Positions 19,162 to 28,464 of a DNA stretch of 64,000 nt are shown here, piece by piece. The translations under genes were made by a program, and so were the position numbers. Location of the stretch: contig NZ_SOPW01000004.1 in NCBI RefSeq assembly GCF_004402015.1, positions 124,001-188,000 of the forward strand. The letters run 5' to 3'. This stretch comes from Filobacillus milosensis. Lineage in GTDB: Bacteria > Bacillota > Bacilli > Bacillales > Alkalibacillaceae. Within the stretch, counting starts at the first letter, position 1, and every line of letters starts with the position of its first letter. Below the pieces are notes generated by a model that worked only from the letters and a program-made list of their open reading frames with translations, was not told the DNA's origin and ran no database searches.

Positions 19162-19387
19162 ACATAATATCAACAAATATTTTTTTATTAATATCAGAAC
19201 CAGCGGCATGAACAACAGTACGAATCGCCTTGGCAATTCGACCGTTTTTACCGATCACTTTTCCAACGTCATTCTCGTTAACCGTTAGATGATAGCGAAT
19301 TTTTTCATCTGTTTCTTCAACAGTAATATTCACTTCTTCCGGATGGTCAACAAGTGGTTGTACGATCGTTTCAATTAAGGCTTTCAT
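19160..19387 (-). CDS. khpA: KH-domain RNA-binding protein KhpA (YlqC)
   Basis: KhpA is a small RNA-binding protein which, in related Firmicutes, pairs with KhpB (EloR/Jag). The 75-residue product is essentially one KH domain, with the GxxG loop as GKNG in VGKVIGKNGRIAKAIRTVV. It lies between rpsP and ylqD in the conserved order. The ribosome-binding site (AAGTGA) is weak. The coding region ends inside the stem of a terminator-like hairpin. Confidence 0.95.
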   Translation of the reverse strand: MKALIETIVQPLVDHPEEVNITVEETDEKIRYHLTVNENDVGKVIGKNGRIAKAIRTVVHAAGSDINKKIFVDIM

Positions 19388-19404
19388 GATATCACTTACC
19401 TTTA

Positions 19405-19674
19405 CTATTTAGCTTTTGATTCGTGAAATTTCGTCATGATGCCTTCTTTTGAGAATAGGTTACGAACTGTATCGCTTGGCTTAGCACCTTTAGATAACCA
19501 ATCTAAAGCTTTATCTTCATTAATTGAAACTTCTGGAGTTTCGCTTAAAGGATTATATGTGCCAATTTGCTCGATAATACGTCCATCACGAGGAGAACGT
19601 GAATCTGCAACTACTACACGATAGTAAGGTTTTCTTTTAGAACCCATTCTTTTCATACGAATTTTTACTGCCAT
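19405..19674 (-). CDS. rpsP: 30S ribosomal protein S16
   Basis: S16 is required for 30S assembly. The 89-residue product has the family signature [20 protein letters not shown] and [19 protein letters not shown]. The start at ATG 19674 has GAGGTG five bases upstream; an open frame ten codons longer has no suitable site. A well-placed promoter lies just upstream, so rpsP heads a transcription unit, with possible input from ffh. Confidence 0.98.
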   Translation of the reverse strand: MAVKIRMKRMGSKRKPYYRVVVADSRSPRDGRIIEQIGTYNPLSETPEVSINEDKALDWLSKGAKPSDTVRNLFSKEGIMTKFHESKAK

Positions 19675-19712
19675 TATTACACCTCCATCAAAATTCCTTC
19701 TCACAAGATAAA

Positions 19713-19741
19713 ATTGTATCAGATGTCCAAAGGTGTGTAAA
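19713..19741 (-). promoter_or_regulatory. Sigma-A promoter of rpsP
   Basis: Minus strand: TTTACA (19741-19736), 17-base spacer, TACAAT (19718-19713), 38 bases before the rpsP start and just after the ffh stop. Confidence 0.7.
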
Positions 19742-19752
19742 GTATTTTTCCA

Positions 19753-21096
19753 TTACATAAAAGGAAAATTTAATCCACCCTTTTTCTTCCCTTTTTTGCC
19801 GCCCATCATTTGCTTCATCATTTTCTTCATTTCATTGAACTGTTTAAGCAATCGGTTGACTTGAGCAACTGACGTACCTGAACCGCTAGCAATACGTTTT
19901 TTGCGGCTGGCATTAATAATATCAGGCTCAACTCTTTCTTTCTTTGTCATCGACTGAATAATTGCTTCAACCTGATCGATTTGTTTCTCATCAAGTTGCA
20001 TATTTTTCATGCCTTTCATTTTATTAGCTCCAGGCATCATATTAACCAGTTCATCCAATGGTCCCATACTTCGGACCTGCCCCATTTGTTCAAGGAAATC
20101 CTCAAACGTAAAGGAAGCATCTTTCATTTTTTGTTCCATTTCTTTGGCTTTCTTCTCGTCGACATCAGTCTCAGCTTTCTCAATTAAGCTTAAGACGTCA
20201 CCCATACCAAGAATTCGGGACGCCATTCGATCTGGATGAAAAGCTTCTAGTTGGTCAAGTTTTTCACCCATACCAGCGAATTTAATTGGTTTACCAGTAA
20301 CAGCTTTAATAGATAAAGCAGCACCACCACGAGTATCACCATCAAGCTTAGTTAAAACAACACCAGAAATATCTAATTGCTCGTCAAAACTTTCAGCAAC
20401 ATTGACGGCATCTTGACCGGTCATTGAATCTACTACTAAGAAGATTTCATCAGGCTGTACGGTATCCTTGATTTGCTGTAATTCATCCATTAAACCTTCA
20501 TCAACATGTAAACGACCTGCAGTATCAATGATGACATAATCTTTATGATCTTCTTTCGCTTGGTCAATTGCTTCTTTAGCAATGTCTACAGGGTTAGCTT
20601 CTGTCCCTTTTGAATAAACAGGCATATCTAATTGTTTACCTAATGTTTCTAATTGATTAATTGCGGCAGGACGATAGACGTCAGCTGCAACTAGCATTGG
20701 ATTACGGTTATACTTTTTTCTTAGATGGTTAGCTAGTTTACCAGTTGTCGTCGTTTTACCTGCACCTTGTAAACCAACCATCATGATAACAGTTGGTGGC
20801 TTATTAGCCACGGCGATTTTACTTTGTTCTCCACCCATTAACTCAGTTAATTCTTCTTTAACAACTTTAATAACCTGTTGACCAGGGTTTAACCCTTGCA
20901 ATACTTCTTGCCCAATTGCACGTTCTTTTATACGCTTAATTAAGTCTTTGACAACTTTAAAGTTAACATCGGCTTCAAGTAAAGCGAGGCGAACTTCACG
21001 AGTCATTTCTTTGACGTCTTGCTCAGTTACTTTACCTTTACCGGTGATTTTCTTTATCGTACCTTGTAATCGGTCGGCTAATCCTTCAAATGCCAT
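19753..21096 (-). CDS. ffh: Signal recognition particle protein Ffh
   Basis: Ffh is the GTPase of the bacterial SRP, which binds signal sequences and 4.5S/6S-like scRNA and delivers ribosomes to FtsY. The 447-residue protein has the N domain, the G domain with GLQGAGKTTTTGKLA, DTAGR and TKLDGD, and a methionine-rich M domain ending MKKMMKQMMGGKKGKK. The start has GGAGG at the proper distance. It follows ylxM by 12 bases. Confidence 0.98.
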   Translation of the reverse strand: MAFEGLADRLQGTIKKITGKGKVTEQDVKEMTREVRLALLEADVNFKVVKDLIKRIKERAIGQEVLQGLNPGQQVIKVVKEELTELMGGEQSKIAVANKPPTVIMMVGLQGAGKTTTTGKLANHLRKKYNRNPMLVAADVYRPAAINQLETLGKQLDMPVYSKGTEANPVDIAKEAIDQAKEDHKDYVIIDTAGRLHVDEGLMDELQQIKDTVQPDEIFLVVDSMTGQDAVNVAESFDEQLDISGVVLTKLDGDTRGGAALSIKAVTGKPIKFAGMGEKLDQLEAFHPDRMASRILGMGDVLSLIEKAETDVDEKKAKEMEQKMKDASFTFEDFLEQMGQVRSMGPLDELVNMMPGANKMKGMKNMQLDEKQIDQVEAIIQSMTKKERVEPDIINASRKKRIASGSGTSVAQVNRLLKQFNEMKKMMKQMMGGKKGKKKGGLNFPFM

Positions 21097-21108
21097 TTGA
21101 CCGTCCTC

Positions 21109-21435
21109 CTAATCTAGGTTTTCCAGTTCATCTATTAATGACCTGATTTGTTTATGATCTTGTTGGTTTAAAGCTTCTTTCATATCATTCAGAATGATAT
21201 TTTGCTTTTCAAATCGTTTATAGAGGCCTAATTTCTGTTCATATTCCTCAAGCATTGCCTCTGTACGTCTAATATTATCATAAACTGCTTGTCTACTAAC
21301 ATCATATGTCTCGGAAATTTCTCCTAATGAATAATCTTCCAAGTAATATAATTCCATGTAATTTTTTTGTTTTGAGGTTAATAACTCTTGATAAAAATCA
21401 AACAGATAATTAACTCTGGTTGTCTTTTCTAACAC
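21109..21435 (-). CDS. ylxM: YlxM, UPF0122 helix-turn-helix protein of the SRP operon
   Basis: YlxM is a small sigma-factor-region-4-like protein next to ffh in Firmicutes; it has been linked to SRP function. The 108-residue product contains a helix-turn-helix, [21 protein letters not shown] (residues about 40-60), and a helical C-terminus. GTG 21435 ([16 protein letters not shown]) is chosen because GGAGG lies six bases upstream. It sits between ftsY and ffh. Confidence 0.94.
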   Translation of the reverse strand: MLEKTTRVNYLFDFYQELLTSKQKNYMELYYLEDYSLGEISETYDVSRQAVYDNIRRTEAMLEEYEQKLGLYKRFEKQNIILNDMKEALNQQDHKQIRSLIDELENLD

Positions 21436-21447
21436 AAGCAACCTCCT

Positions 21448-22446
21448 CTACGATTCATTTGACTCCTCCTGCATTAAATCACCAAATAATCCATAAACAA
21501 ATTGGTGTGCATCAAATGGCTGCAAATCTTCCATTTGTTCACCAAGTCCAACGAATTTAACTGGAATATCTAATTCATTTTTAATGGCTAATACAATCCC
21601 ACCACGAGCTGTACCATCTAGCTTAGTAAGTACAATACCAGAAACATCAGTAACCTCTTTAAATGTTTTAACCTGACTGATGGCATTTTGTCCGGTCGTA
21701 GCATCTAATACCAATAACGTTTCATGTGGTGCGCCTTCTACTTCACGAGATATTACTTTTTTTACTTTTGCTAATTCATTCATGAGGTTCACTTTATTTT
21801 GTAGACGTCCGGCTGTGTCACATATTAAAACATCAGCGCCTCTTGATTTCGCAGCTTGAATACCGTCATAAATAACAGCAGCTGGATCACTGCCTTCACT
21901 ATGCTTAATCACACCAACACCAGCACGTTCACCCCATACTTCAAGTTGATCAATAGCTCCAGCTCTAAATGTATCACCAGCAGCTAAAACAACATTCTTA
22001 CCTTCTGACTTTAGACGATGAGCTAATTTACCAATTGTCGTCGTTTTACCAACACCATTAACCCCTACAGTTAAAATAACTGATAAGCCATTCTCATTTA
22101 AATTTATCTCTTCAATGGATTCATCGTCGCCATCGTAATAGATCTCAACTAACTTTTCGGAGATTACTTCTTTAACCTGTGAAGTATCTTTTATGTTTCT
22201 TCTTTTCACTTCCATTTCCAATTCTTCAATTAGTGTCATGACTGTTTCAACACCAACATCAGCTGAAATGAGTATCTCTTCAAGTTCTTCAAAAAATTCT
22301 TCGTCAACACTGCGATAACGAGCGACTAAATCATTAACTTTTGATGTGAAAGAGTCACGCGTTTTCTCCATACCATCTTTAAATTTATCTGTAACTTGAT
22401 CTGTTTGATTATTAATTTTATCTTTAAGTTTCTTAAAAAATCCCAT
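21448..22446 (-). CDS. ftsY: Signal recognition particle receptor FtsY
   Basis: FtsY is the membrane-associated GTPase receptor of the SRP. The 332-residue product has a short basic N-terminus (MGFFKKLKDKI), the N domain, and the G domain with GVNGVGKTTTIGKLA, DTAGR and TKLDGTARGG. Initiation at ATG 22446 has AAAGGAAG seven bases upstream. A hairpin repeat of about 170 bases separates it from smc, with which it is normally co-transcribed. Confidence 0.97.
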   Translation of the reverse strand: MGFFKKLKDKINNQTDQVTDKFKDGMEKTRDSFTSKVNDLVARYRSVDEEFFEELEEILISADVGVETVMTLIEELEMEVKRRNIKDTSQVKEVISEKLVEIYYDGDDESIEEINLNENGLSVILTVGVNGVGKTTTIGKLAHRLKSEGKNVVLAAGDTFRAGAIDQLEVWGERAGVGVIKHSEGSDPAAVIYDGIQAAKSRGADVLICDTAGRLQNKVNLMNELAKVKKVISREVEGAPHETLLVLDATTGQNAISQVKTFKEVTDVSGIVLTKLDGTARGGIVLAIKNELDIPVKFVGLGEQMEDLQPFDAHQFVYGLFGDLMQEESNES

Positions 22447-22482
22447 CAAAGTCTTCCTTTCTGTATTTAACGCTAAATGTAA

Positions 22483-22652
22483 AACTAATGTACTTGCTCA
22501 TAATTGTGAAGAAATGAGAAGCGTAAGGCGGCGACTCCTGCGGGAACAGCACGAGTCTCGAGACCCCACAGGCAGTGGTTTTCTGCCGAGGAGGCTCGAG
22601 CCGTGCCCGCGGAAAGCGTCCGCCTGTAGCTATTTAACACAGTACATTAATT
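22483..22652 (+). repeat. Hairpin-forming intergenic repeat, copy A
   Basis: This copy lies between smc and ftsY. Its core (22526-22625) has G+C-rich arms: GGCGG, GCGGG, GCACG and CTCGAG on the left, and CTCGAG, CGTGCCCGC and CCGCC on the right. Shorter A+T-rich inverted ends (ACTAATGTACT and AGTACATTAAT) flank it. The right end overlaps the smc stop codon. The same arms recur near 36.2 kb and, inverted, near 50.1 kb, while the centre differs in each copy. Confidence 0.85.
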
Positions 22653-25600
22653 AAACACCATTTCTTCTGTCTCTTCTAGTTTAACTGATACAAGTTTAGA
22701 CACGCCTGATTCTTGCATAGTAATACCATATAAAACATCTGCATTTTCCATTGTACCTTTACGGTGAGTAATCACAATAAACTGTGTATGAGCAGAAAAT
22801 TCTTTAAGGTATTTACCAAAACGGGAGACATTTGCCTCATCTAAGGCAGCTTCCACTTCATCTAACACACAAAATGGAACAGGTCTAACCCTTAGTATGG
22901 CAAATAATAAAGCGATAGCAGTTAATGCTCTTTCCCCACCTGATAATAAACTTAAATTTTGCAATTTCTTACCTGGTGGTTGTGCAATAATATCTACACC
23001 CGTTTCTAGTAAATCATCTGGGTTGGTTAGCGTCAATTCTGCACTGCCTCCGCCAAACAATTCTGTAAAAACAACAGAGAATTGTTGCTGAATTTGATTA
23101 AATGTATCACTAAATTTTCTGACCATCTCTTCGTCCATTTCTTGAATAATTGAATGGAGTGTACCTTTAGCATCTAATAAGTCAGTTTGTTGTTCACTTA
23201 AAAAGTCATAACGCTCTTGGATTCTTTCATATTCTTCTATCGAACCAAGATTGACTGTGCCTAATTCATCAATAGATCGTTTGATTAGTTTAACTTTTTC
23301 CCGAGCTTCATCTAATTTTTCAATAACACCATAATCGCGCTTAGCTTTCTCGAAAGTTAACATATACTCTTCTCGTAAATGGTTTAGGCGATTCTCTAAA
23401 TCAACATCTAAACGATTAGCTTTAACTTCAAGCTGCTGCATGTGATTACTTCTTGATTCATATTGTCTATTTCGTTCTTTCAGTTCACGATCTAAATCAT
23501 CACGATTTTGAGATAGTTGATTACGTTCATCTCTACTTTGTTCAAGTTGTTCATTTACTTGTATTAAATTTGTTCTAGTATTTTTAATTGTATTAGATAA
23601 CTCATCTATTGTTTGAGCATTTTGATACGACTCTTCCAGCTTTTGGAGCTCTTCTTCAAGCTGCGTCTTAGAGGTACGTTCACTCTCTAGGTCATCTTGA
23701 ATTTGAGTTAACCGCTCCTGATGATTTCGTAATTCACTTTCTTTCTCTGCTAACCTAATTTGCATATTATTAAGCTTTTCTTTATGTTGCTCCACCGCTT
23801 CTTTAAAATCAGATTGGTTAGTAGAAAGGTGATCGATCTCTTGTCTTAATTTTTCGGATTGTTTATCTTGCTGTTGCAATTGGACTGTGATTTCTTCTAA
23901 TTCATCAGTTAATTGCTTGATATCATCCTGATGCTGCTTATTTTCCTGGTCATAAACAGACAATTGATCGTTAATATTGGATAATCTGGCTTGTAGCGCT
24001 TGATAGCTTTCTTTAACCATTTGATATTTATCATAAAGCTCGTCTTTTTGTGACTGTTCTTTCAGTGAAACTTGTTCTAATTCTTCATATTTTTTCTTTT
24101 TATCTCTTAATTTTTGTTCAAACACTTCACTTTTTTGTTCATAATCGGCCAGTTTGGTTTTGATTTCTTCTAGTTCCTGGTCTCTTGTGAATAGTGATGT
24201 TTGATTCGATCGTTTTTTAGCACCACCACTCATTGAACCACCCGGGTTAACAATGTCACCTTCTACAGTAACAATTCGAAACCTATGGCCGGTGATTTTG
24301 GCTAAGTTATTAGCATCTTTTAATGTGTTGGCAATTAAAACTGTTCCCAACAGACTCTGCACGATGGATTGATATGTAGAGTCAAAGTGAACAAGCTCTG
24401 ACGCCACACCAATAAAACCGTCACTAGATTTTAATTTATTGACGGTATTTGAATCAATTGAGCGTGGTTTAATAGTCGATAAAGGTAAAAGTGTTGCTCG
24501 TCCACTATTCGTTTTCTTAAGGTACTGAATAGCTTGTCTAGCTTCCTGGTCAGTCTCTACAACAATATGCTGGGCTTGTCCACCTAACGCAATCTCCATA
24601 GCTGTAACATATTGATTCGGAATATCAATCAATTGAGCCACTGCTCCATGGACCCCATTAACTTCATTCTTTTCCTTTGCCTGTAGGATGGATTTGACGC
24701 CATAAAAGAAACCACTATAAGAGTCCTTCATATCTTCTAGCATTTCTTTCTTTGAACGGAGCTGCTCAATAATACGATAACCCTTATGAAGCTTTTCCTC
24801 ATCTTCACGAATCTCAACAGATAATTGTTTGTAAGAATTTTGTTTTTGGCTAATGGTATCATTAAGATCCTGCAATTGTTGTTCCAATGTGACTTTTTCT
24901 TTTGCCTGTGCGTCTTGATCTTCTTCTAGAGACTGACGATCTTCTAGTAATTGTTCAAATCGCTCATCTAATCGTTGCTTTCTGTGGTTAGATTGTTCGA
25001 TTTGTTTTTCAATAGAAGCTTTTTGGTTTCGGTTAGCTGCTTGTTCATTTAATAAATCAATGTATTCCGATTTCATAGACTCAATTTTTTCTTCAATGTC
25101 TACACCAGAATTTTCAATGTCTTTCTTTATTTGATTGATTGTTTCTTTTGTTTCATTTCTAGATGATTGAAGTAATTCAATTCTTTTTTCCTGGTCTTCA
25201 AAATCTAATTCAAATTGGTCAATTTGATCTTGACTTTCCTTTATGTCATTCGTCAATTTTTCTTTACTCTCATCATAATGCTTTAACCGTTCAACTAATA
25301 AATTCTTTTGACCATCAAGCTGTTCGATTTGCTGTGTGAATGTTAACTTTTTGTCTTGTAGTTGTTCGATGGTTTCATCTAACGATTGAATCTGTTGCCC
25401 CATCTGTTCAACTTTTGATTCATCAGCTTGGATAGCCGTTTTGTCTTCAACCAGCTGTTCTTTAACTTGATCAATCTGTTTAAGGAGTGTCTCCCACTCT
25501 GAATGAATTTGTTCAATTTCAGTAACGATTAATGAAACTTCATGCTGTTCTAATTCTTCTTTTTTCTCTAGATATTCTTTAGCAATGGCAGCTTGTTCTT

Positions 25601-26216
25601 TTAAAGGTTCTAATTGTCCTTCAATTTCATAAATAATATCTTCTACACGGCTTAGATTATCTTCTGTCTCGCCTAATTTTTTTACCGCTTTAGATTTTCG
25701 TTGTTTATATTTCAATACACCGGCAGCTTCTTCAAATATAGAACGTCTGTCCTCAGATTTTGAACTTAAAATTTCTTCAACTTTACCTTGACTAATAATA
25801 GAGAAAGCTTCTTTACCCAGTCCAGAATCCATAAAAAGTTCAACAATGTCTTTCAATCGACAAGATTGCTTGTTTATAAGGTATTCACTTTCACCCGATC
25901 GATATACCCGTCTAGTGACTGCAACTTCTTCATAATCAATTGGTAAACGTTGATCCTTGTTATCTAGTGTTAAAGTAACCTCTGCAACATTAAGTGCACG
26001 TCTTGAATCACTACCAGCGAAAATGATGTCTTCCATCTTGGCACCGCGAAGTGATTTTGCTGACTGTTCCCCTAGCACCCAACGGATGGCGTCTGTTACA
26101 TTAGATTTTCCGCTTCCATTAGGTCCAACCACAGCTGTCACACCAGGAACAAAATCCACAGTGATTCGTTCAGCAAATGATTTAAAACCTACTGACTCTA
26201 ATTTTTTCAAAAACAT
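22647..26216 (-). CDS. smc: Chromosome segregation ATPase SMC
   Basis: SMC, with ScpA and ScpB, forms the condensin that organises and segregates the chromosome. The 1189-residue protein has the N-terminal Walker A (GPNGSGKSN), two long coiled coils rich in Gln, Glu and Lys, a hinge near residues 510-650 (VHGAVAQLIDIPNQYVTAM), and the C-terminal ABC signature LSGGERALTAIALLFAI with Walker B FCVLDEVEAALDEAN. ATG 26216 is chosen because AGGTG lies seven bases upstream. It is separated from rnc by a divergent small gene. Confidence 0.98.
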   Translation of the reverse strand: MFLKKLESVGFKSFAERITVDFVPGVTAVVGPNGSGKSNVTDAIRWVLGEQSAKSLRGAKMEDIIFAGSDSRRALNVAEVTLTLDNKDQRLPIDYEEVAVTRRVYRSGESEYLINKQSCRLKDIVELFMDSGLGKEAFSIISQGKVEEILSSKSEDRRSIFEEAAGVLKYKQRKSKAVKKLGETEDNLSRVEDIIYEIEGQLEPLKEQAAIAKEYLEKKEELEQHEVSLIVTEIEQIHSEWETLLKQIDQVKEQLVEDKTAIQADESKVEQMGQQIQSLDETIEQLQDKKLTFTQQIEQLDGQKNLLVERLKHYDESKEKLTNDIKESQDQIDQFELDFEDQEKRIELLQSSRNETKETINQIKKDIENSGVDIEEKIESMKSEYIDLLNEQAANRNQKASIEKQIEQSNHRKQRLDERFEQLLEDRQSLEEDQDAQAKEKVTLEQQLQDLNDTISQKQNSYKQLSVEIREDEEKLHKGYRIIEQLRSKKEMLEDMKDSYSGFFYGVKSILQAKEKNEVNGVHGAVAQLIDIPNQYVTAMEIALGGQAQHIVVETDQEARQAIQYLKKTNSGRATLLPLSTIKPRSIDSNTVNKLKSSDGFIGVASELVHFDSTYQSIVQSLLGTVLIANTLKDANNLAKITGHRFRIVTVEGDIVNPGGSMSGGAKKRSNQTSLFTRDQELEEIKTKLADYEQKSEVFEQKLRDKKKKYEELEQVSLKEQSQKDELYDKYQMVKESYQALQARLSNINDQLSVYDQENKQHQDDIKQLTDELEEITVQLQQQDKQSEKLRQEIDHLSTNQSDFKEAVEQHKEKLNNMQIRLAEKESELRNHQERLTQIQDDLESERTSKTQLEEELQKLEESYQNAQTIDELSNTIKNTRTNLIQVNEQLEQSRDERNQLSQNRDDLDRELKERNRQYESRSNHMQQLEVKANRLDVDLENRLNHLREEYMLTFEKAKRDYGVIEKLDEAREKVKLIKRSIDELGTVNLGSIEEYERIQERYDFLSEQQTDLLDAKGTLHSIIQEMDEEMVRKFSDTFNQIQQQFSVVFTELFGGGSAELTLTNPDDLLETGVDIIAQPPGKKLQNLSLLSGGERALTAIALLFAILRVRPVPFCVLDEVEAALDEANVSRFGKYLKEFSAHTQFIVITHRKGTMENADVLYGITMQESGVSKLVSVKLEETEEMVFN

Positions 26217-26249
26217 ATGTAAACACCTACTCAATTTTTCCGTTCTAAC

Positions 26250-26278
26250 TTAACATCTGAACTTTTTTATTTTATCAT
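26250..26278 (+). promoter_or_regulatory. Candidate sigma-A promoter of the UPF0435 gene
   Basis: Plus strand: TTAACA (26250-26255), 17-base spacer, TATCAT (26273-26278), 52 bases before the start. Confidence 0.5.
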
Positions 26279-26330
26279 AAAATAAGTGGCTGAAGAAGGT
26301 TACGAAAACAAACACATTGGAGTGAGCAAA

Positions 26331-26555
26331 ATGAATTTAAATGAACCTACAGAAGAAAACCTGAAATATATCATTGAAGACATGTCTAAACAGCTTCAAG
26401 TCCTTAACCCTTCAATAATGGAGCCGGACAACTTTGACTTGGAAAATTACCATCAAATTAAACAGTTATATGACATGGTACAAATGAAAGATCAGATTAG
26501 TGTGTCTGAGATTCACGCAATCATTGACGAATTAAAAAAATATCGCAAGCAATAA
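26331..26555 (+). CDS. UPF0435 (DUF1128) family protein, YfkK-like
   Basis: This 74-residue acidic protein (MNLNEPTEENLKYIIEDMSK) resembles the uncharacterised YfkK family of Bacillaceae. It is helical in pattern, with no signal peptide or membrane segment. The start at ATG 26331 follows GGAGTG by six bases; a longer open frame upstream lacks a site. It stands alone on the plus strand between rnc and smc, which are adjacent in B. subtilis, with its own promoter-like element and a shared downstream terminator. Function unknown. Confidence 0.85.
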   Translation: MNLNEPTEENLKYIIEDMSKQLQVLNPSIMEPDNFDLENYHQIKQLYDMVQMKDQISVSEIHAIIDELKKYRKQ

Positions 26556-26556
26556 G

Positions 26557-26604
26557 TGAAAACCCCTTTGTTCTATTAACAAGATAGACAAAGGGGTTTA
26601 GTCT
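26557..26604. terminator. Bidirectional terminator between the UPF0435 gene and rnc
   Basis: AAACCCCTTTGTTCTATT and AGATAGACAAAGGGGTTT form a long stem between two convergent genes. It can end both transcripts, although T runs are short on each side. Confidence 0.8.
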
Positions 26605-27278
26605 TAATATTTCTTCAAGGCTTCTTCCGCTGCTTGTTGTTCAGCTTCTTTTTTTGTACGTCCTTGACCTGAACCTTTTTCAGTTTGACCTACATAAACT
26701 TTAGCTATAAATTGGCGATTGTGGGCAGGACCAATTTCATCCACTATTTTATATTCAACTTGCTTCCCTTGTTGTTGCACAACTTCCTGAAGTTGTGTTT
26801 TGTAATCCATCGCATGTGAAAAAGCTCCTGGTTCAATTTTTGGAAAGACAAATTGTTTCAGGAAAAATAATACCTGATCAAAACCTAGATCTAAATAAAT
26901 AGCTCCAATAAGTGCCTCAAACGCATCAGCTAATAGTGAAGGTCGTGCTCTACCACCAGACTTTTCTTCACCTTTACCAAGTAGTAAGTAATCACTTAAC
27001 TCCAAATCTCTCGCAAAATGCTCTAATGATGGTTCACACACTATATTGGCACGAAACTTAGTTAGTTCACCTTCGCTCATGTTTGTATATTCGCGATATA
27101 AATATTGTGAGACGGCCAATTCTAAAACAGCGTCACCCAAAAACTCTAATCGTTCGTTATCTTCAAGGTTTTGATCCCTATGCTCATTCACATACGATGT
27201 ATGCATGAAAGCTTGCATTAATAAATTTTCATTTTTAAATTTAATTTTAAGGTCTTCTTGTAATTGTTTAAAGTTCAT
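26604..27278 (-). CDS. rnc: Ribonuclease III
   Basis: RNase III cleaves double-stranded RNA in rRNA and scRNA processing. The 224-residue enzyme has the catalytic signature NERLEFLGD at residues 41-49, the second acidic motif ([16 protein letters not shown]), and a C-terminal double-stranded-RNA-binding domain ([19 protein letters not shown] ... [18 protein letters not shown]). The ATG has AGGTG seven bases upstream. Confidence 0.97.
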   Translation of the reverse strand: MNFKQLQEDLKIKFKNENLLMQAFMHTSYVNEHRDQNLEDNERLEFLGDAVLELAVSQYLYREYTNMSEGELTKFRANIVCEPSLEHFARDLELSDYLLLGKGEEKSGGRARPSLLADAFEALIGAIYLDLGFDQVLFFLKQFVFPKIEPGAFSHAMDYKTQLQEVVQQQGKQVEYKIVDEIGPAHNRQFIAKVYVGQTEKGSGQGRTKKEAEQQAAEEALKKY

Positions 27279-27299
27279 ATGTTTTCACCTGTTCTAGTG

Positions 27300-27341
27300 A
27301 GAAAAACTCAGCTTATTGCCATAACTTATGCTATAAGCTGA
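27300..27341 (-). terminator. Second terminator hairpin after acpP
   Basis: CAGCTTAT and ATAAGCTG enclose a 16-base loop; on the minus strand the stem is followed by GAGTTTTTC. It lies just ahead of rnc. Confidence 0.7.
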
Positions 27342-27385
27342 AATTTAACACATTAATAGTAAGTTCTTTAAAAGATAAGAGATGA

Positions 27386-27406
27386 GGATGGCCATTTAAG
27401 CCATCC
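27386..27406 (-). terminator. First hairpin after acpP
   Basis: GGATGGC and GCCATCC form a perfect seven-base-pair stem 45 bases after the acpP stop. The following T content is modest, so it may be a weak terminator or a 3'-end stabiliser in tandem with the hairpin at 27300-27341. Confidence 0.55.
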
Positions 27407-27450
27407 CCTTAATGTTCTGCACATGATCTACAGAACTTTTATTTAAATGA

Positions 27451-27684
27451 TTATTGGTTGCTGTTTATGTAATTAACAGCATCACCAACTGTTTGAATTT
27501 TTTCTGCATCTTCATCAGAAATTTCCATGTCGAATTCATCTTCTAATTCCATTACTAATTCAACAACATCTAATGAGTCCGCTTCTAAGTCATCTTTGAA
27601 TGAAGCATCATTTGTTACTTTAGCTTCATCTACGTCTAAACGTTCAACAATAATCTGTTTAACACGATCAAATACCTCTGCCAT
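27451..27684 (-). CDS. acpP: Acyl carrier protein
   Basis: ACP carries growing acyl chains on a phosphopantetheine arm. The 77-residue acidic protein has the attachment serine Ser37 in [19 protein letters not shown] 27684 is used because GGAGGTG lies upstream; a GTG three codons earlier overlaps that site. It is the last gene of the fapR-plsX-fabD-fabG-acpP operon. Confidence 0.98.
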   Translation of the reverse strand: MAEVFDRVKQIIVERLDVDEAKVTNDASFKDDLEADSLDVVELVMELEDEFDMEISDEDAEKIQTVGDAVNYINSNQ

Positions 27685-27719
27685 TCCTTTCACCTCCCTT
27701 CAAAATTTTTTAACCTTTT

Positions 27720-28460
27720 CTACATTACCATTCCACCATCAACGTGAATAGTCTGGCCAGTAATGTATTCTGCGTCCTTCGATGCTAAGAATCGAACCAC
27801 GTGTGCGACGTCTTCTGGTTCACCTAATCGATTTAATGGGATTAAATCATTCATAGCTTGTTTAGCTTCATCCGAGAGGGCATCAGTCATGTCTGTCGTA
27901 ATAAATCCTGGTGCTACCGCATTTACATTGATATTTCTGGCAGCAAGTTCCTTAGCAACAGACTTAGTCATACCAATCACACCAGCTTTAGCTGCGACAT
28001 AATTGGCTTGACCTGGATTACCAGATACACCTACGACAGAAGCTAAATTAATAATCTTGCCACCTCGTTGTTTCATCATCGGGCGAGTCACAGCTTTAAT
28101 ACAATTAAAGACACCTTTTAAGTTGGTATCAATGACATCGTCAAACTCATCCTCTTTCATACGCATAAGAAGGTTATCTCTTGTGATACCAGCGTTATTA
28201 ACTAAAATGTCAATCGCACCAAATTGATCAGTTGTTGTCTTAACCATCTGCTTGACATCATCTGCACTGGACACGTTAGCCTGAACAGCAACAGCTTGTT
28301 GTCCTAAACCTTCTATTTCTTTAACTACCGCTTCGGCTTTGTCTTTACTACCTGCATAATTAACCACGACATTAGCACCATTCTTAGCTAATTCTAGGGC
28401 TATAGCTCGTCCAATACCACGGGATGCGCCTGTCACTAATGCTACTTTTCCATCTAACAT
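27720..28460 (-). CDS. fabG: 3-oxoacyl-ACP reductase FabG
   Basis: FabG performs the NADPH-dependent ketoreduction of each fatty-acid elongation cycle. The 246-residue short-chain dehydrogenase has the cofactor motif TGASRGIG at 10-17, NNAG at 88-91, and the catalytic Ser141, Tyr154 and Lys158. The ATG follows GGAGG. It lies four bases after fabD in the FapR-controlled operon. Confidence 0.98.
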   Translation of the reverse strand: MLDGKVALVTGASRGIGRAIALELAKNGANVVVNYAGSKDKAEAVVKEIEGLGQQAVAVQANVSSADDVKQMVKTTTDQFGAIDILVNNAGITRDNLLMRMKEDEFDDVIDTNLKGVFNCIKAVTRPMMKQRGGKIINLASVVGVSGNPGQANYVAAKAGVIGMTKSVAKELAARNINVNAVAPGFITTDMTDALSDEAKQAMNDLIPLNRLGEPEDVAHVVRFLASKDAEYITGQTIHVDGGMVM

Positions 28461-28464
28461 TATA

